The position numbers and the translations under genes are program-made. Positions 54,241 through 64,000 of a DNA stretch of 64,000 nucleotides are shown here, piece after piece. Origin of the DNA: Leptodactylus fallax. Lineage: Eukaryota > Chordata > Amphibia > Anura > Leptodactylidae. The notes below the pieces were generated by a model that was not told the origin of the DNA, did no database searches, and worked only from the letters and a program-made list of their open reading frames with translations. Every line of letters begins with the position of its first letter. Position 1 is the first letter of the stretch. The stretch covers positions 11,578,501 through 11,642,500 of the forward strand of contig CAMRHE010000021.1 of NCBI GenBank assembly GCA_947044405.1, given 5' to 3'.

Positions 54241-56360
54241 TCACTGCACACCTTGATAAATTCTTTGAGGGGTGCAGTTTTCAAAATTGGGTCACTCCTT
54301 AGGGGATTCCACTTTACTTACCTTGGAGGCTCTGCAAACATAACATGGTGTCCAGACACCAAACATCTAAATCTGCGCTCCAAAAGCCACATAGCACTCA
54401 TTCACATCTGCACCTTGCTGGGTATCCAAACAGCAGTTTATACCCAGGATAATGTACCTAATGTCGTATGTGGGTATAAACTGCTGTTTGGGCACACAGC
54501 CTGGCACAGAAGGGAAGGAGCGCTATTTTTGTTTTTGGAGCACAAATTTAGATGGTCTGGTTTTAGCACGTCCTGACACTTTTGCAGAGTTCCTGAAATG
54601 CCAGTAAAGTGGAATCCCCTGACACGTGACCCCATTTTAGAAACTGCACCCCTGAATGAATTTATCCAGGGGAACAGTGAACATTTTTAACAACTAAGTG
54701 TGGCATTAACTTATTTTACAGACGTGAATGTGCAGCTGATGATGATAGGAGAAAATGTTGAGCCCAGTTTGTATCAGAGACGAATGCTCCAAACACTGCC
54801 CGGAATACCCGCTTTAGGCTAAGGCCGCATGTTGCAGAAATTCAACATTTTTGTTGAAGGTTTTGTTGCATTTTTTGACGAGCAGGGCGCAGATATGAAG
54901 GAGCGCTATGTGCTTTTAGAGAGCAAATTTAGAGTGTTGGTTTTTGGATGCCATGTCACATTTGCAGAGACCCTAAAATTGCCCCTACAAAAAGGGGTCA
55001 CTTTTTGGGGAATTCCAATTTTCTGGCACCTCCAGGGCTCTGCAAAAACAACATGGCACCCAGAAAGTACCTCTAAATCTATACTCCAAAAGCTAAAAAG
55101 TACAGTGCTCCTTCCCTTCTGAGTTTTGCTGTGTGCCCAAACAGCAGTTTACACCCACATATACAACTTTTTTGTACCCAAGATAGCCCACTTAATAGTT
55201 TTAGGAGTGCATGTCTCTGATGACACAAAATGGGCACAACGTATTGGGCACTTCTTTATCCCCTTGTAAAAAAAAAAAAAAAAGAATAAAAAAAATTGTG
55301 ACTAAATGGACAGTTTATTGGAAAAACAAGTAATGTTTCATTTGTATACCCTAATGCTTATAAAATTTGTGAAACAGCTGTGAGGTGAAAATGCTGACCA
55401 GACCCCTTGATAAATTTTATGAGGGGTGTAGTTTCCAAAATGGGGACACTTTTTTGGGTTTTTTATTGTACTGGTACTTTAGGGGCTCTTCAAATATAAC
55501 ATGGCACCCAAAAACTATTACAGCAAAATCTGCCCTCCAAAAACCAAATAGTGCTTTTTCCATTCTGAGCACCACTATGTACCCATACAGCAGTTTAAAA
55601 CCACATACGGGGTATTGTCATGTTCAGAAGAAATTGTGTAATGAACTGTGGTGTGCTTTTTCTCCTTTAATCTCTTGTGAAAATGAAAAAATTGGGACTA
55701 ATTTGATGGTTTATTGGAAAAAAAGTAATTTTTCCGTTTCATGTCCCAATGTTAATAACATATGTGAAACAACTGTGGCATCAAAATGTACACTATACCC
55801 CTTGATAAATTCTGTGAAAGGTGTAATTTCCAAAATGGGGTCACTTTTTTTGGGTTTCCATTGTACTGGTACTTTAGGGGCTCTGCAATGCGACATCGCA
55901 CCAGAAAACTATTCCAGCAAAACCTGTATTCCAAAAGCCAAATATTGCTCTTTCCATTCTGAGCCAATTACAACCACATATGGTGTATTGCCGTGTTCAT
56001 GAGCAATTGTTTAACAAACTGTGGGGTGCTTTTTCTCCTTTAAACCATTGGAAAAAAAGAAAACTTTGGGGAAAAAGGGATGTTTTATTCTATTAACTAT
56101 TTCAGCAAAATCTGCTTTTCAAATGCCCAGTGGCACTATTTCCTTTGGTGCGCTGCCGTGTGGCCAAGCAGCAGTTTACATGAACATGTTTGGTATTTCC
56201 ATGTTCGGGAGAAATTACATACAGTAACAAACTGTGGGATGCATTTTCTCCTTTAACCCCTTGTGAATATGTTAATTTTAGGACTAAATGAACATATTAT
56301 TGAAAAAAAAATTAAATGGCTAAATTTCACTTCAATATTGCTTGAATTCCTGTGAAATGC
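54241..56360. repeat. Array of a ~395-bp tandem repeat, partly inverted
   Basis: Successive units carry, in order, TTGATAAATTYTRTGAGGGG, CAAAATGGGGTCAC, CTTTAGGGGCTCTGCAA, CTCCAAAAGCCAAATA, CAGCAGTTTA, GAACTGTGGTGTGCTTTTTC and TTTATTGGAAAAAA. The unit starts at 55407 and 55802 are 395 bp apart. A forward part-unit at 54253-54470 meets an inverted one at 54440-54690 (GGTATAAACTGCTGTTTGGG), forming a head-to-head joint. A third downstream part-unit ends at the 56361 insertion. The 205-codon open frame at 55385-56002 runs through repeat units and is not a gene. Confidence 0.85.
54815..54880. mobile_element. Harbinger-MITE end inside the array
   Basis: TTAGGCTAAGGCCGCATGTT then GCAGAAATTCAACATTTTTG matches the left end of the 60261 MITE family. 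No right end is visible. Confidence 0.45.
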
Positions 56361-56364
56361 TTAA

Positions 56365-57485
56365 CCCCTTCCCGACCTCCACCGTAATAGTACGGCAGAT
56401 GTTGGGTGTTTAAATATGCCATAGCCACCGGGTCTCTGCTGTTTTATACCAGCGCTAATCCCCGTGATCAGTGCACTGATCGCGGGCATTAACCCATCTG
56501 GCACCTCGGTCAAAGCTGACCGAGGTGCCATTTTACCAGGGATCGCCGGCATCCGGAGCAAGCTCCAGGGCTGGCATTGCATTAGTATGAAGGTTCCCAG
56601 GCTTGTCTTTAGTAAATATTGTTTTTTTGCAATGCATTTCAATGCATTAGCATTGTAATGCAATGCATTAGTGTTAAGACCCCTTGGGGTTCAAGACCCC
56701 TAGGGGGTCTAGTAAATGCAAAACAATAAAATAAAAAAAAAAGTAAAAAAAAATAAATAAAAAATATTAAAAGTTCAAAGCACCCCCTTTCCCTAGAACA
56801 AATGTAAAAGTACTTAAATACTGTAAAACACATACACATTAGGTATGCCTGTTTCTGAAAATGCCCAGTCTACAAATCTATAAAAATATTTTTCCTGTAC
56901 GGTAAACGCCGTAGCGGGGAAAAAAAATCAAAAGTGCCAAACTGCTGTTTTTTCACTGATAAAAATTTGAATAAAAAGTGATCAAAGCAATAGTAATTCC
57001 CCAAAATGGCATAACTAAAAAGTGCACCTGGTCCCGCAAAAAAAGATGCCCTATGCATCCTCGTACATGGAAGTATAAAAAAGTTTCGGGTGTCAGACTT
57101 TTTGCACAGTTTTGGATTTTTGTTAATGGGTTAAAATGTAAATAGAACCATATAAATTTGGTATCCCCAGAATCGTACCAAAACATAGAATACAGGTGAC
57201 ATGTAATTTTGGCCACACAGTGAACGCCGTAAAAACGAAGCCCGTAAGAATGTCACACAAATGCACTTTTTCTTCAAATCCACCCCATTCTGATTTTTTT
57301 TCCAGCTTCCCAGTACATTGTACAGAATAATAAATGGTAGCATCATGAAGAAAAAATTATCCTGCAAACATTAAGACCTCATGTGGCTCTGAGGGCAGAA
57401 AAATAAAAAAGCTATGGGGTTTGGAAGGAGGGGGAGAGTCATAAATGAAAAACGAAAACCCAAAAATTCCTCCGGTGGGAAAGGG
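56365..57485. mobile_element. Non-autonomous TTAA-flanked element (piggyBac-like ends)
   Basis: TTAA at 56361-56364 is followed by CCCCTTCCCGACCTCC. The right end is CCGGTGGGAAAGGG followed by TTAA at 57486-57489. The inverted ends are imperfect. The interior has CCGTAATAGTACGGCAG and GGTGCCATTTTACCAGGGAT, plus a segment (about 56840-57060) shared in inverted orientation with 595-800. It lies within the ~395-bp repeat region. No transposase. Confidence 0.7.
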
Positions 57486-57489
57486 TTAA

Positions 57490-58047
57490 AAAAAACAAAA
57501 CTTCCCAATATTTGAATTATTTGAGGGGTTCAGTTTTGAAAATTGGGTGAGTTATGGGGAGCTTCTAATATATATGCCTTTAAAATCCCCTTCAAAACTG
57601 AAGTAGTCCCTAACAAATGGGTTTGGGAAATTTGGGTTTGGGAAATCTTGTAAATCTGGAAAATCGCAGTTACACTTGTAAGCCTTCTAAATAAATTAAA
57701 TTAAAAAGTACGATTAAAAAATTATGCCAATATAAAGCAGAGATATAATATATAAAATGTATTATTGTATTTGGTTGGTATGACTATCTGTATGAAAAGC
57801 AGAGCATTTCACATTTTGAAAACTGAGAATTTTTTAAAATTGCCATCAAATTTCCTATTTTTTTTATAAATAAATGCAAAAAATATTGAAAAATGTTGAC
57901 CACTAACATGAAGTACAATGTGTCATGAATAAAGAACTCAAAATCATATTGACAAAGCATCTCAAAGTTATTGCGACGTAAAGTGACCCATTTTGAAAAA
58001 TGAGGCCGTGTCTTTAAGGTGTTTTTTGGTCATGTTTTTAAGGGGTT
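57490..58047 (+). repeat. Distal end of the ~395-bp repeat element
   Basis: AATTATTTGAGGGGTTCAGT followed by TTTGAAAATTGGGTGAGTTA is a diverged repeat start. The segment ends TTATTGCGACGTAAAGTGAC...TTTTTAAGGGGTTAA at 58047. TTAAGGGGTTAA looks like a transposon terminus, so the whole 54241-58047 region may be one element. Confidence 0.5.
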
Positions 58048-58059
58048 AATGATTAAAAT

Positions 58060-58096
58060 GTAATATATGTATGTATATGTATGTATATGTATATAT
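58060..58096. repeat. TATG/TATA microsatellite
   Basis: TATATGTATGTATATGTATG and a few more units. Confidence 0.85.
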
Positions 58097-58478
58097 TTTC
58101 CCATAAAACTATATAACAATGTGCTCAGTTTCATCTGCTCTATAATATGCTGCCCATAGATAACACTGTATGTATTCCATGACAAGTTTCTTTTAATGTA
58201 CAGCAGATTTGTTGCAAAAATTTCTAAGTATGAAAATAAGAATAGGTTGTTTCTGCAGCATATGCATGATTGGGAAATTTTCTTAATGTAAGTTATGTCG
58301 AATGGGCTCTTAGGTCCGGAGGAGATTGTAAATCCTCCAGTTGGTAGCAATGGTATATTATGTTTATGATCCATCTTGCTAATGTGGACTTAGAGGCCTT
58401 CTTGCCCTTGTTTGGGTCTTGATATTGAAGGAACAAAGTTTCAGATTATCTAAAGTCCTGTACTCTCTCTAGATAAAT
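58097..58478. other. No gene; possible DIRS 3' flank
   Basis: The minus-strand frame at 58030-58374 has no domain. The stretch just left of the recombinase relic could be its 3' UTR. Confidence 0.35.
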
Positions 58479-60052
58479 TTAGACTGATCTTCTCACATCC
58501 AGCAAATGGATACTGTCAACAGCTTCCAGATGATGTGAAGAGGTAAGAACTAGAAGAAATATTTCTTGTTCAATAGCAAAGAGTATTGAGGGTATTTTAG
58601 GCAAGAATCCTGGCATTGTTCTGAGAACTAAATAGTCCAGCAGGTTACGGAAATATGTTTTTTTCGGATGGGAAGAGTCTGATTCTACACGCAAGATGCC
58701 ATTGCGACCAGAAAGAATGTCTTCCAAGGAAGCATCTGTAAAGATATCTCCTGTATTGGTTCAAAAGAAAGGTCAGTCAACCGCTTGAGAACTAGACATA
58801 AATCCCAGGAAGGAGATGGTGGATGAGAAGGAGGCCTAATCTTTTTGACGGCCCAAAAAAACCTCTTGAACTCTTGTAAAGTGAACCCTTTTTTTGAAGA
58901 AACTGGAGAAACAGTGGGACTGAGTAAGGAGAAAATTTGAAAGAGGAACACCAGGATGTATAAATGTTCCAAATTCTATTTTATGTTTTAGTAGTGGTTG
59001 GTTTTCTATTCTATAGTATTAATAACGCTGTCTGAAAACCCTGCTTCTTTTAGGCTCCTCTTCTCAACTTCCAAGTGAGATGTAACCAGGAAGGGTCTGG
59101 ATGCCAGAGATGGTTCTGTATGAGAAGATTCTCCCAGATTGGATGTTTCCAAAATTCCCCTTGTGATAGTTTTAAGAGTAGAGGGAACCATGCCCTCCTG
59201 GGCCAAAAGGGTATTATGGCTATTACAATTGTCTTCTTTCTCTCGATCTTCTGTAAGAATTTGAGAATTAAGGGAAGTGGAGGAAATATATAGAGGAACT
59301 TTTCTTCCCAACTGAAGGACTGGGTGTCCAATGCTAACAGATGATCTTCTTTGTTGAGAGAACAGATGAGAGGCAGTTGAGAGTTTTGCCTTGTTGCCAT
59401 CAGGTCTATCTGGGGAAGCTCCATCCTCAGAATAATCCTGTTGAATATCTCTTTCTTGAGAGACCATTCCGAAGAGTTGACTTGATTGCAACTGAGCCAC
59501 TGCGCTGTCTGATTAAGGACACCCCTGAGATGAATTGCTGCAATGTTGAGCACTCTCTGTTCTGCCCATTTCATCAGATGGGCACATTCCCTAGAAAAGG
59601 CTTGGCTCCTGGTTCTGCCTTGTTTGTTTACATAGTAGACTATCACTACATTGTCTGATTGAATAAGGATATTCTTCCCTTGAAGTGTAGAAGAGCTAAA
59701 CAGACTGCCCTCAAATCTTTCAAATTAGTCAAAAACCGTTTCTCGTGATAACTCCAGTTGCCTTGAACCCATTGATTTTGTACATCCATTCTGTGCCCCA
59801 TTGATTTGAGGCATCCGATGTGAGGACTTCTGGAGGATGGTGATAAAGGGATCTCCCTTGCAGCAAATTCCTGGCCCACCAGATTAAGTCCCGAATTGAG
59901 TTATGATGAAGCTGGAAGTATTTGTCCAGAGATCTCGGAGGACGGGACCAGCAGGATAGAATTTGATGCTGGATCATCCTGATATGGGCCTTTGACCATG
60001 GTTCTGCCATGACAAAGATGTCCATAGAATCGAAAACATGTCTGGTTATCAT
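58479..60052 (-). pseudogene. DIRS-type retrotransposon relic (RT end, RNase H, methylase-like, tyrosine recombinase)
   Basis: Domains appear in order on the minus strand, in shifting frames. (1) RT connection: AHIRMIQHQILSCWSRPPRS then LDKYFQLH (about 59985-59900). (2) RNase H: LTSDASNQWGTEW (about 59815), then LKDLRAVCLALLHFKGR and VYYVNKQGRTRSQAF (about 59705-59600). (3) the methylase-like block: QIDLMATRQNSQLPLICSLN then LYIFPPLPLILKFLQKI and IIPFWPRRAWFPLLLKL. (4) the start of the tyrosine recombinase: LKEAGFSDSVINTIENRKPT then RIWNIYTSWC. (5) its body: HPPSPSWDLCLVLKRLTDLS, FEPIQEISLQMLPWKTFFLV, then VLRTMPGFLPKIPSIL and LLDVRRS. Order and motifs fit DIRS1-like elements, which integrate through a recombinase rather than an integrase. 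The gag, RT core and terminal repeats are missing, and several frameshifts are present. Confidence 0.85.
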
Positions 60053-60260
60053 GTCTGGGGGTCTTTTATAGGGAGTTAAAAAGTTATTAATTAAGTGTCT
60101 AATTGCTTGTCATTATCTGTCCAACAGGGGTCAAGATAAACTTAACCCTTTCGTGCTGCCTGAAGGACGTATAGAAATCTCTGTAAGCCCAATTCAAATG
60201 TATTGAACAATTGCAGATTTTTATGCTTTTTTATGCAGTAAATCTGTAGTGTGTGATTAT
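60053..60260. other. No gene; TTAACCC terminus trace
   Basis: ACTTAACCCTTTCGTGCTGC followed by CTGAAGGACGTATA (about 60141-60175) resembles the left end of the TTAACCCC element class at 56361. Nothing else is recognised. Confidence 0.4.
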
Positions 60261-60646
60261 GCCCTTAGGCTAAGGCCCCTGCAGCAAAACACAGCTAAAA
60301 AAAACTGCGGAAAAAACTGCAGCGGAAATGAATCATGGTTTTTTATGCAGCATTTTTCATTGTGTTTTTGCTGAGTTTTTCTCAATGAATTTTTTTTTCC
60401 CTTATTAAGCCCATAGGGAAAATGTCCCTGCATTTTCGCAGGTATAATTTTCATGCTGTGATTTTCAAAAATGCAGGCGTTTTTGAAAACGTAGCTTTTC
60501 CGCAGCAGATTTTTTTCTTCAATGTGTGGATTGGATTAGCCAGAATCTCATTCACTTTGCAGGTACTGTAAAACGTAGCGTTTTTTTCTGCAGCGTTTCA
60601 GCAGTGGCAAAAATGCTGCGTTTTCGCACCGTGGGGCCTTATACAA
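60261..60646. mobile_element. Harbinger-type MITE
   Basis: CCTTAGGCTAAGGCCCCTGC on the left and GCACCGTGGGGCCTTATAC on the right are inverted ends. The interior (TGCAGGCGTTTTTGAAAACG, TGTGTGGATTGGATTAGCCA) matches the copies at 25720 and 43579. Confidence 0.7.
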
Positions 60647-62270
60647 TCTTTTAGCTCTCTGTTTGAAATGCAAGCAAATGAAGCACATATCTGACAATGG
60701 TAAACCTATATGAAAAGATTTTTTTCCCTATTGTCTTTGGGGGGGGGGGGTGAAAATTATATTTTTAGTGTGTATATTTTTTGATTAAGTTGAATAATTT
60801 CATTTGTTTTATGGTAAATAAAAACATGCAAATTATGTGACCTGCAGTACTGTACTTACAAACCTGATTTATTGAAATGATGTACACAGTGAAACATGTG
60901 CAGTTATACTGTATATTTGAGTAAATTCTATAAAAATGTAAAACACTTGGAAAAGAATTGCAAAAAAATTGTTTCAAATGTTCATGGGGCATTAACACCA
61001 TTATCACCATAGTCTCCAAAATATTGTATTGATCCAGAAGCCTGTTCTCATTTTCATTAAGTCAAGGGAAAAAAATATACAATCAGAATCCTAGATTTGC
61101 AAAATGAAATATGGATAAAACAGAGGTAATACCATTACAAACAAAAAAAAAAGAGTGATATTAATCTGACAGTTTTAATTCCTGCGTATTAATGTACAGA
61201 TAAGTAGTACGAAAATTTGTTGAGATATATAATATGTGTTTGTGTATTTGTATAATGGGACAGGATAGATCTAATATTATCAGAATAAGGCTGTCAGCTC
61301 CAGGAGGCATGATAGTTTGGTATCTGTTAGCTGCTGTTTTATAATAAAAGGAGTGAATGAGTTTGTTCAGTGAAACATTCTCAATTGCTCTTTAACAAGA
61401 ACAAGCTTAGTGATGTGTAGACAAAACACTTACTTGATAAGAAATTCTCAAGCTCCTGAAGCAAAAGTAAGCCTACTTAATATTTATAGAAACAAGAAAT
61501 AGCTGTATCTTTAATTGAGACTAAGCAGAAACTATACCTGGAAATGGTACAAAAATAAATTGTTATGATAGCATGCCAGAGATTAGAAATATCTTGCCAC
61601 CTGCAATAAATGTGTGGCAAGCAGTCCTGCCCCCATAAAACTGCAAAAACAATGAGACACCCACATGTCATTGCCAAGATAGCTGAACTCTGGGGAAAGA
61701 CAGCTAAAACATAATAAAATCTCTAGTTTTCCAAACTTTTGAGGACTGGCTACAAAAGTAATAAAACAAAATTCATATCAAGTGAATGAAGAAGTCAATG
61801 TAGCCAGCTCAACCAGGTCCAAACAAGGTGTACAAACATGCAGCAGGGACCATATGGAGGCATGTAGAAAGCAAGGAAGTCCACTATAAACACAAGCAGC
61901 AGGAACATTGACAATAGAAAAGTCTATCCTGATAGCATGATAAAAACCTTTGGCTTTTTATAGCCTTAGCACAATGATCAGCTCTATGTCAAGTAACAGG
62001 CTTGTTTGTGGGAAGTTTGCCAAACTGTAGTCCTTTCTGAGTCTTCATCACAATAGCTCTGAGATTGTGGCTTGGAGCTATGGCTGCAGAATACTATACC
62101 CATGCTGTAGATGAAAACTTTCTCTCTCTCCGTGAGGTCATGATATTTCCAAGTGGCACTGCGTTTTTTGCTACAAAGGCCACTGGCAGACTATCATCTT
62201 TGCCCCCCATTTTACCCACATTTTTAGCTAAATAAAGCAGTTGAATAGTTCAATCTTTGTAAACTATGTC
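60647..62270. other. No gene recognised
   Basis: AT-rich, apparently low-copy sequence with a G-run at about 60740-60750. Short open frames on the minus strand (60765-61019, 61477-61677) have no domain. Confidence 0.5.
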
Positions 62271-62493
62271 TACAGTTGAAACCAGAAGTTTACATTCACT
62301 ACAGTATATAAAAAGACACAAATGCATGTTTTTCTCACTATTTGACATGAAATCAGAATAATCCTTTCCCGTTTTAGGTCAATTAGGATTACCAAAATTA
62401 TTTATATTTGCCAAATGCCAGAATAATGAGAGAGAGAATTTTTTAAGGTATTTTTATTACTTTCTGCAAAGTCAAAAGTTTACATACATTTCA

Positions 62494-63853
62494 TTAGTAT
62501 TTGGTACCATTGCCCTTAAAGGGATTCTATCATTGGCAAAAGGCGTCCCCTGTGCTCTCGTCACACGCTGTTTTCAAAATCCAGCGCCGCCTCTCTCTTC
62601 GCCTCCTGACGCCGCTCCGCATGATTCGCCGGAAACTGCGCATGTCCATCAGCCATTTTCATGTGGCCTCTTACAAAAGCCGTACTGCGCCTTGACATGA
62701 GCACAGGGGACGCCCCCTGTGCATTTTGAAGACTGGTGGAACGCCCCCTGTGCATCCTGAAGAGTGAATTGCATAATCACGAAATCAGAAAAATAAAGAA
62801 AACGGCAGCGCGGATGAAAAAAAGAAAGGTAGGAGACGCATAGCCTTTTTAAAGGCTATTACGACTTGCTGTTATTTAAAAATCGCTTTTGCCAATGATA
62901 GAATCCCTTTAAACTGTATGACTTGGGTCAAACGTTTTGGATATCCTTCCACAAACTTCTCACAATAGTTGGTAGGAATTTGGGCCCATTCCTCCAGACA
63001 GAACTGGTGTAACTGAGCCATCTTTGTAGGCTGCCTTGCTCGCACCTGCCTTTTCAACTTTGCCCATAAATTTTCAATAGGACTGAGATCAGGGCTTTGT
63101 GATGGGCACTCTAAAACATCAACTTTGTTATCCTTAAGCCACTTTGAAACCAGTTTGGCAGTAAGCTTCGGGTCATTGTCCATTTAGAAGACCCATTTGC
63201 GCCCAAGCTTTAACTTCCTGGCTGATGTCTTGAGATGTTGCTTCAGTATTGTCACATAATGTGCACCAGTCCCTCCTGCAGCAAAACAACCCCACAACAT
63301 GATTCTGCCACCTCTGTGTTTCACAGTTGGGATGGTATTCATAGTTTGAAAGCTTCTCCTTTTTCCTCCAAACGTAACGATGGTCATTATGACCAAACAG
63401 TTCAATATTAGTTTCGTCAGACCACAGGACATGTCTCCAAAAATTAAGGTCTTTGTTTCTGTGTGCATTTTTATGTTTCTTTTGGAGTAATGGCTTCTTC
63501 CTGGCAGAGTGGCCTTTCAGTCCATGTCGATACAATACTCGTTTCGCTGTGGATAATGACACACTCTTACCAGCTTCAGCCAGCATCTTCACAAGGTCTT
63601 TTGCTTTTGTTCTTGGGTTGATATGCACATTTCGGACCAAAGCACGTTCATCTCTGGGACATAGAACCCGTCTCCTTCCTCCGTGGTATAATGGCTGGAC
63701 ATTTCCATCTTGTTTGTACTTGCATATAATTGTTTGTACAGATGAACAAGGCACCTTCAGGTATCTGGAAATTGCACCTAAGGATGAACCAGACTTGTGC
63801 AAGTCCACAATTTTCTTCCTGATATCTTGGCTGATTTCTTTAGACTTTCGCAT
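62494..63853 (-). pseudogene. Sleeping Beauty-like transposase, frameshift, stop and MITE insertion
   Basis: ATG at 63853 (MRKSKEISQDIRKKIVDLHK) opens the frame; an upstream in-frame ATG at 63901 is less likely, because the family starts with M-K/G-KSKEISQD. Intact parts are the paired-like DNA-binding domain (SGSSLGAISRYLKVPCSSVQ), GGRRRVLCPRD linker, and the first catalytic Asp (VLWSDETNIELFGHNDHRYV). A frameshift near 63370 follows, then [14 protein letters not shown] at 63184-63186 replaces Gln just before MDNDPKLTAK (second Asp). The third acidic residue is in PDLSPIENLW. In-frame deletions occur near KNAHRNKD and in GTGAHYVTIL. At QFKG the reading is interrupted by the MITE; the last codons (GNGTKY, stop at 62494) lie on its other side. 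Confidence 0.9.
62520..62908. mobile_element. T2-like/TTAA MITE inserted in transposase codons
   Basis: 389 bp with perfect 23-bp inverted ends, AGGGATTCTATCATTGGCAA then AAG. TTAA is duplicated on both sides (62516-62519 and 62909-62912). Removing it and one TTAA restores the C-terminal reading of the host transposase. The interior is GC-richer, with GACGCCCCCTGTGCAT repeated. The small frames inside are not genes. Confidence 0.92.
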
Positions 63854-64000
63854 GATGTTACACAAAGAAACAGTGTGTTTCAGCTGTGCCTTAAAATACA
63901 TCCACAGGTGTGTCTCTAATTAACTCAGATGTTACCAATAAACCTATCAGAAGCTTCCAAAGACATGACATCATCATATAGACTGTCCCAAATTGTTTAA

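Larger units (their letters stand above)
62273..64000 (-). mobile_element. Sleeping Beauty-like Tc1 transposon, runs off the window
   Basis: The element's 3' end is at 62273 (CAGTTGAAACCAGAAGTTTA) after TA at 62271-62272, with an inner repeat copy at about 62470 (GTCAAAAGTTTACATACATT). This is the two-repeat (IR/DR) layout of the Sleeping Beauty/Frog Prince group. The transposase runs on the minus strand. The 5' inverted repeat must lie beyond 64000. A TTAA MITE (62520-62908) is nested in it. Confidence 0.9.

Noticed and set aside
55385..56002. 205-codon open frame
   Set aside because: It runs through units of the ~395-bp repeat; its peptide repeats with the DNA unit and has no domain.

Overview
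The window looks like transposon-packed, AT-rich vertebrate DNA, most likely from a large-genome anuran amphibian. The organism is inferred, not shown. The reasons are seven or more Tc1-type lineages, TTAA-flanked T2-like MITEs, L2, CR1-like and L1/Tx1 LINE relics, a DIRS element, a Penelope-like element (PLE), piggyBac relics and hAT elements with internal minisatellites. I found no host exon, tRNA or rRNA gene that I can defend. The longer open frames belong to transposable elements or fall by chance inside repeats.

Layout. 0-11 kb: a composite repeat and a T2-like MITE, three hAT elements with readable 8-bp target duplications (2341-3538, 6648-7795, 8907-9270), SINE and L2 pieces, an L2 reverse-transcriptase relic (9.8-10.6 kb) and a PLE-derived foldback (10.9 kb). 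11-20 kb: Tc1-A (11.5 kb, nearly intact transposase), Tc1-B (14.4 kb), and Tc1-C (17.5 kb) nested inside older Tc1-H. 20-30 kb: a PLE copy with inverted terminal repeats and an open GIY-YIG frame, a hAT-like element with a minisatellite, LINE relics, a 5'-truncated L1-like insertion with a 16-bp target duplication, and Harbinger-type MITEs. 30-41 kb: truncated Tc1-E, a long foldback, a decayed piggyBac transposase running into ~395-bp repeat units, a hAT-like and a mariner-type relic, a Harbinger MITE and Tc1-D. 41-54 kb: a terminal-repeat element, an L1/Tx1 tail, deleted Tc1-F with a paralogous empty site beside it, a 143-bp near-perfect palindrome, an L2 relic and a 418-bp palindromic MITE. 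54-64 kb: an array of the ~395-bp repeat interrupted by a TTAA-flanked element, a DIRS relic (RT end, RNase H, methylase-like domain, tyrosine recombinase), and a Sleeping Beauty-like element carrying a TTAA MITE in its last codons, cut by the window edge.

There is no operon or pathway logic; the elements relate by nesting and by shared families. The signals most worth pursuing are the PLE copies whose terminal repeats are inverted and carry hammerhead-like cores, and the link between a piggyBac transposase C-terminus and the ~395-bp tandem repeat.
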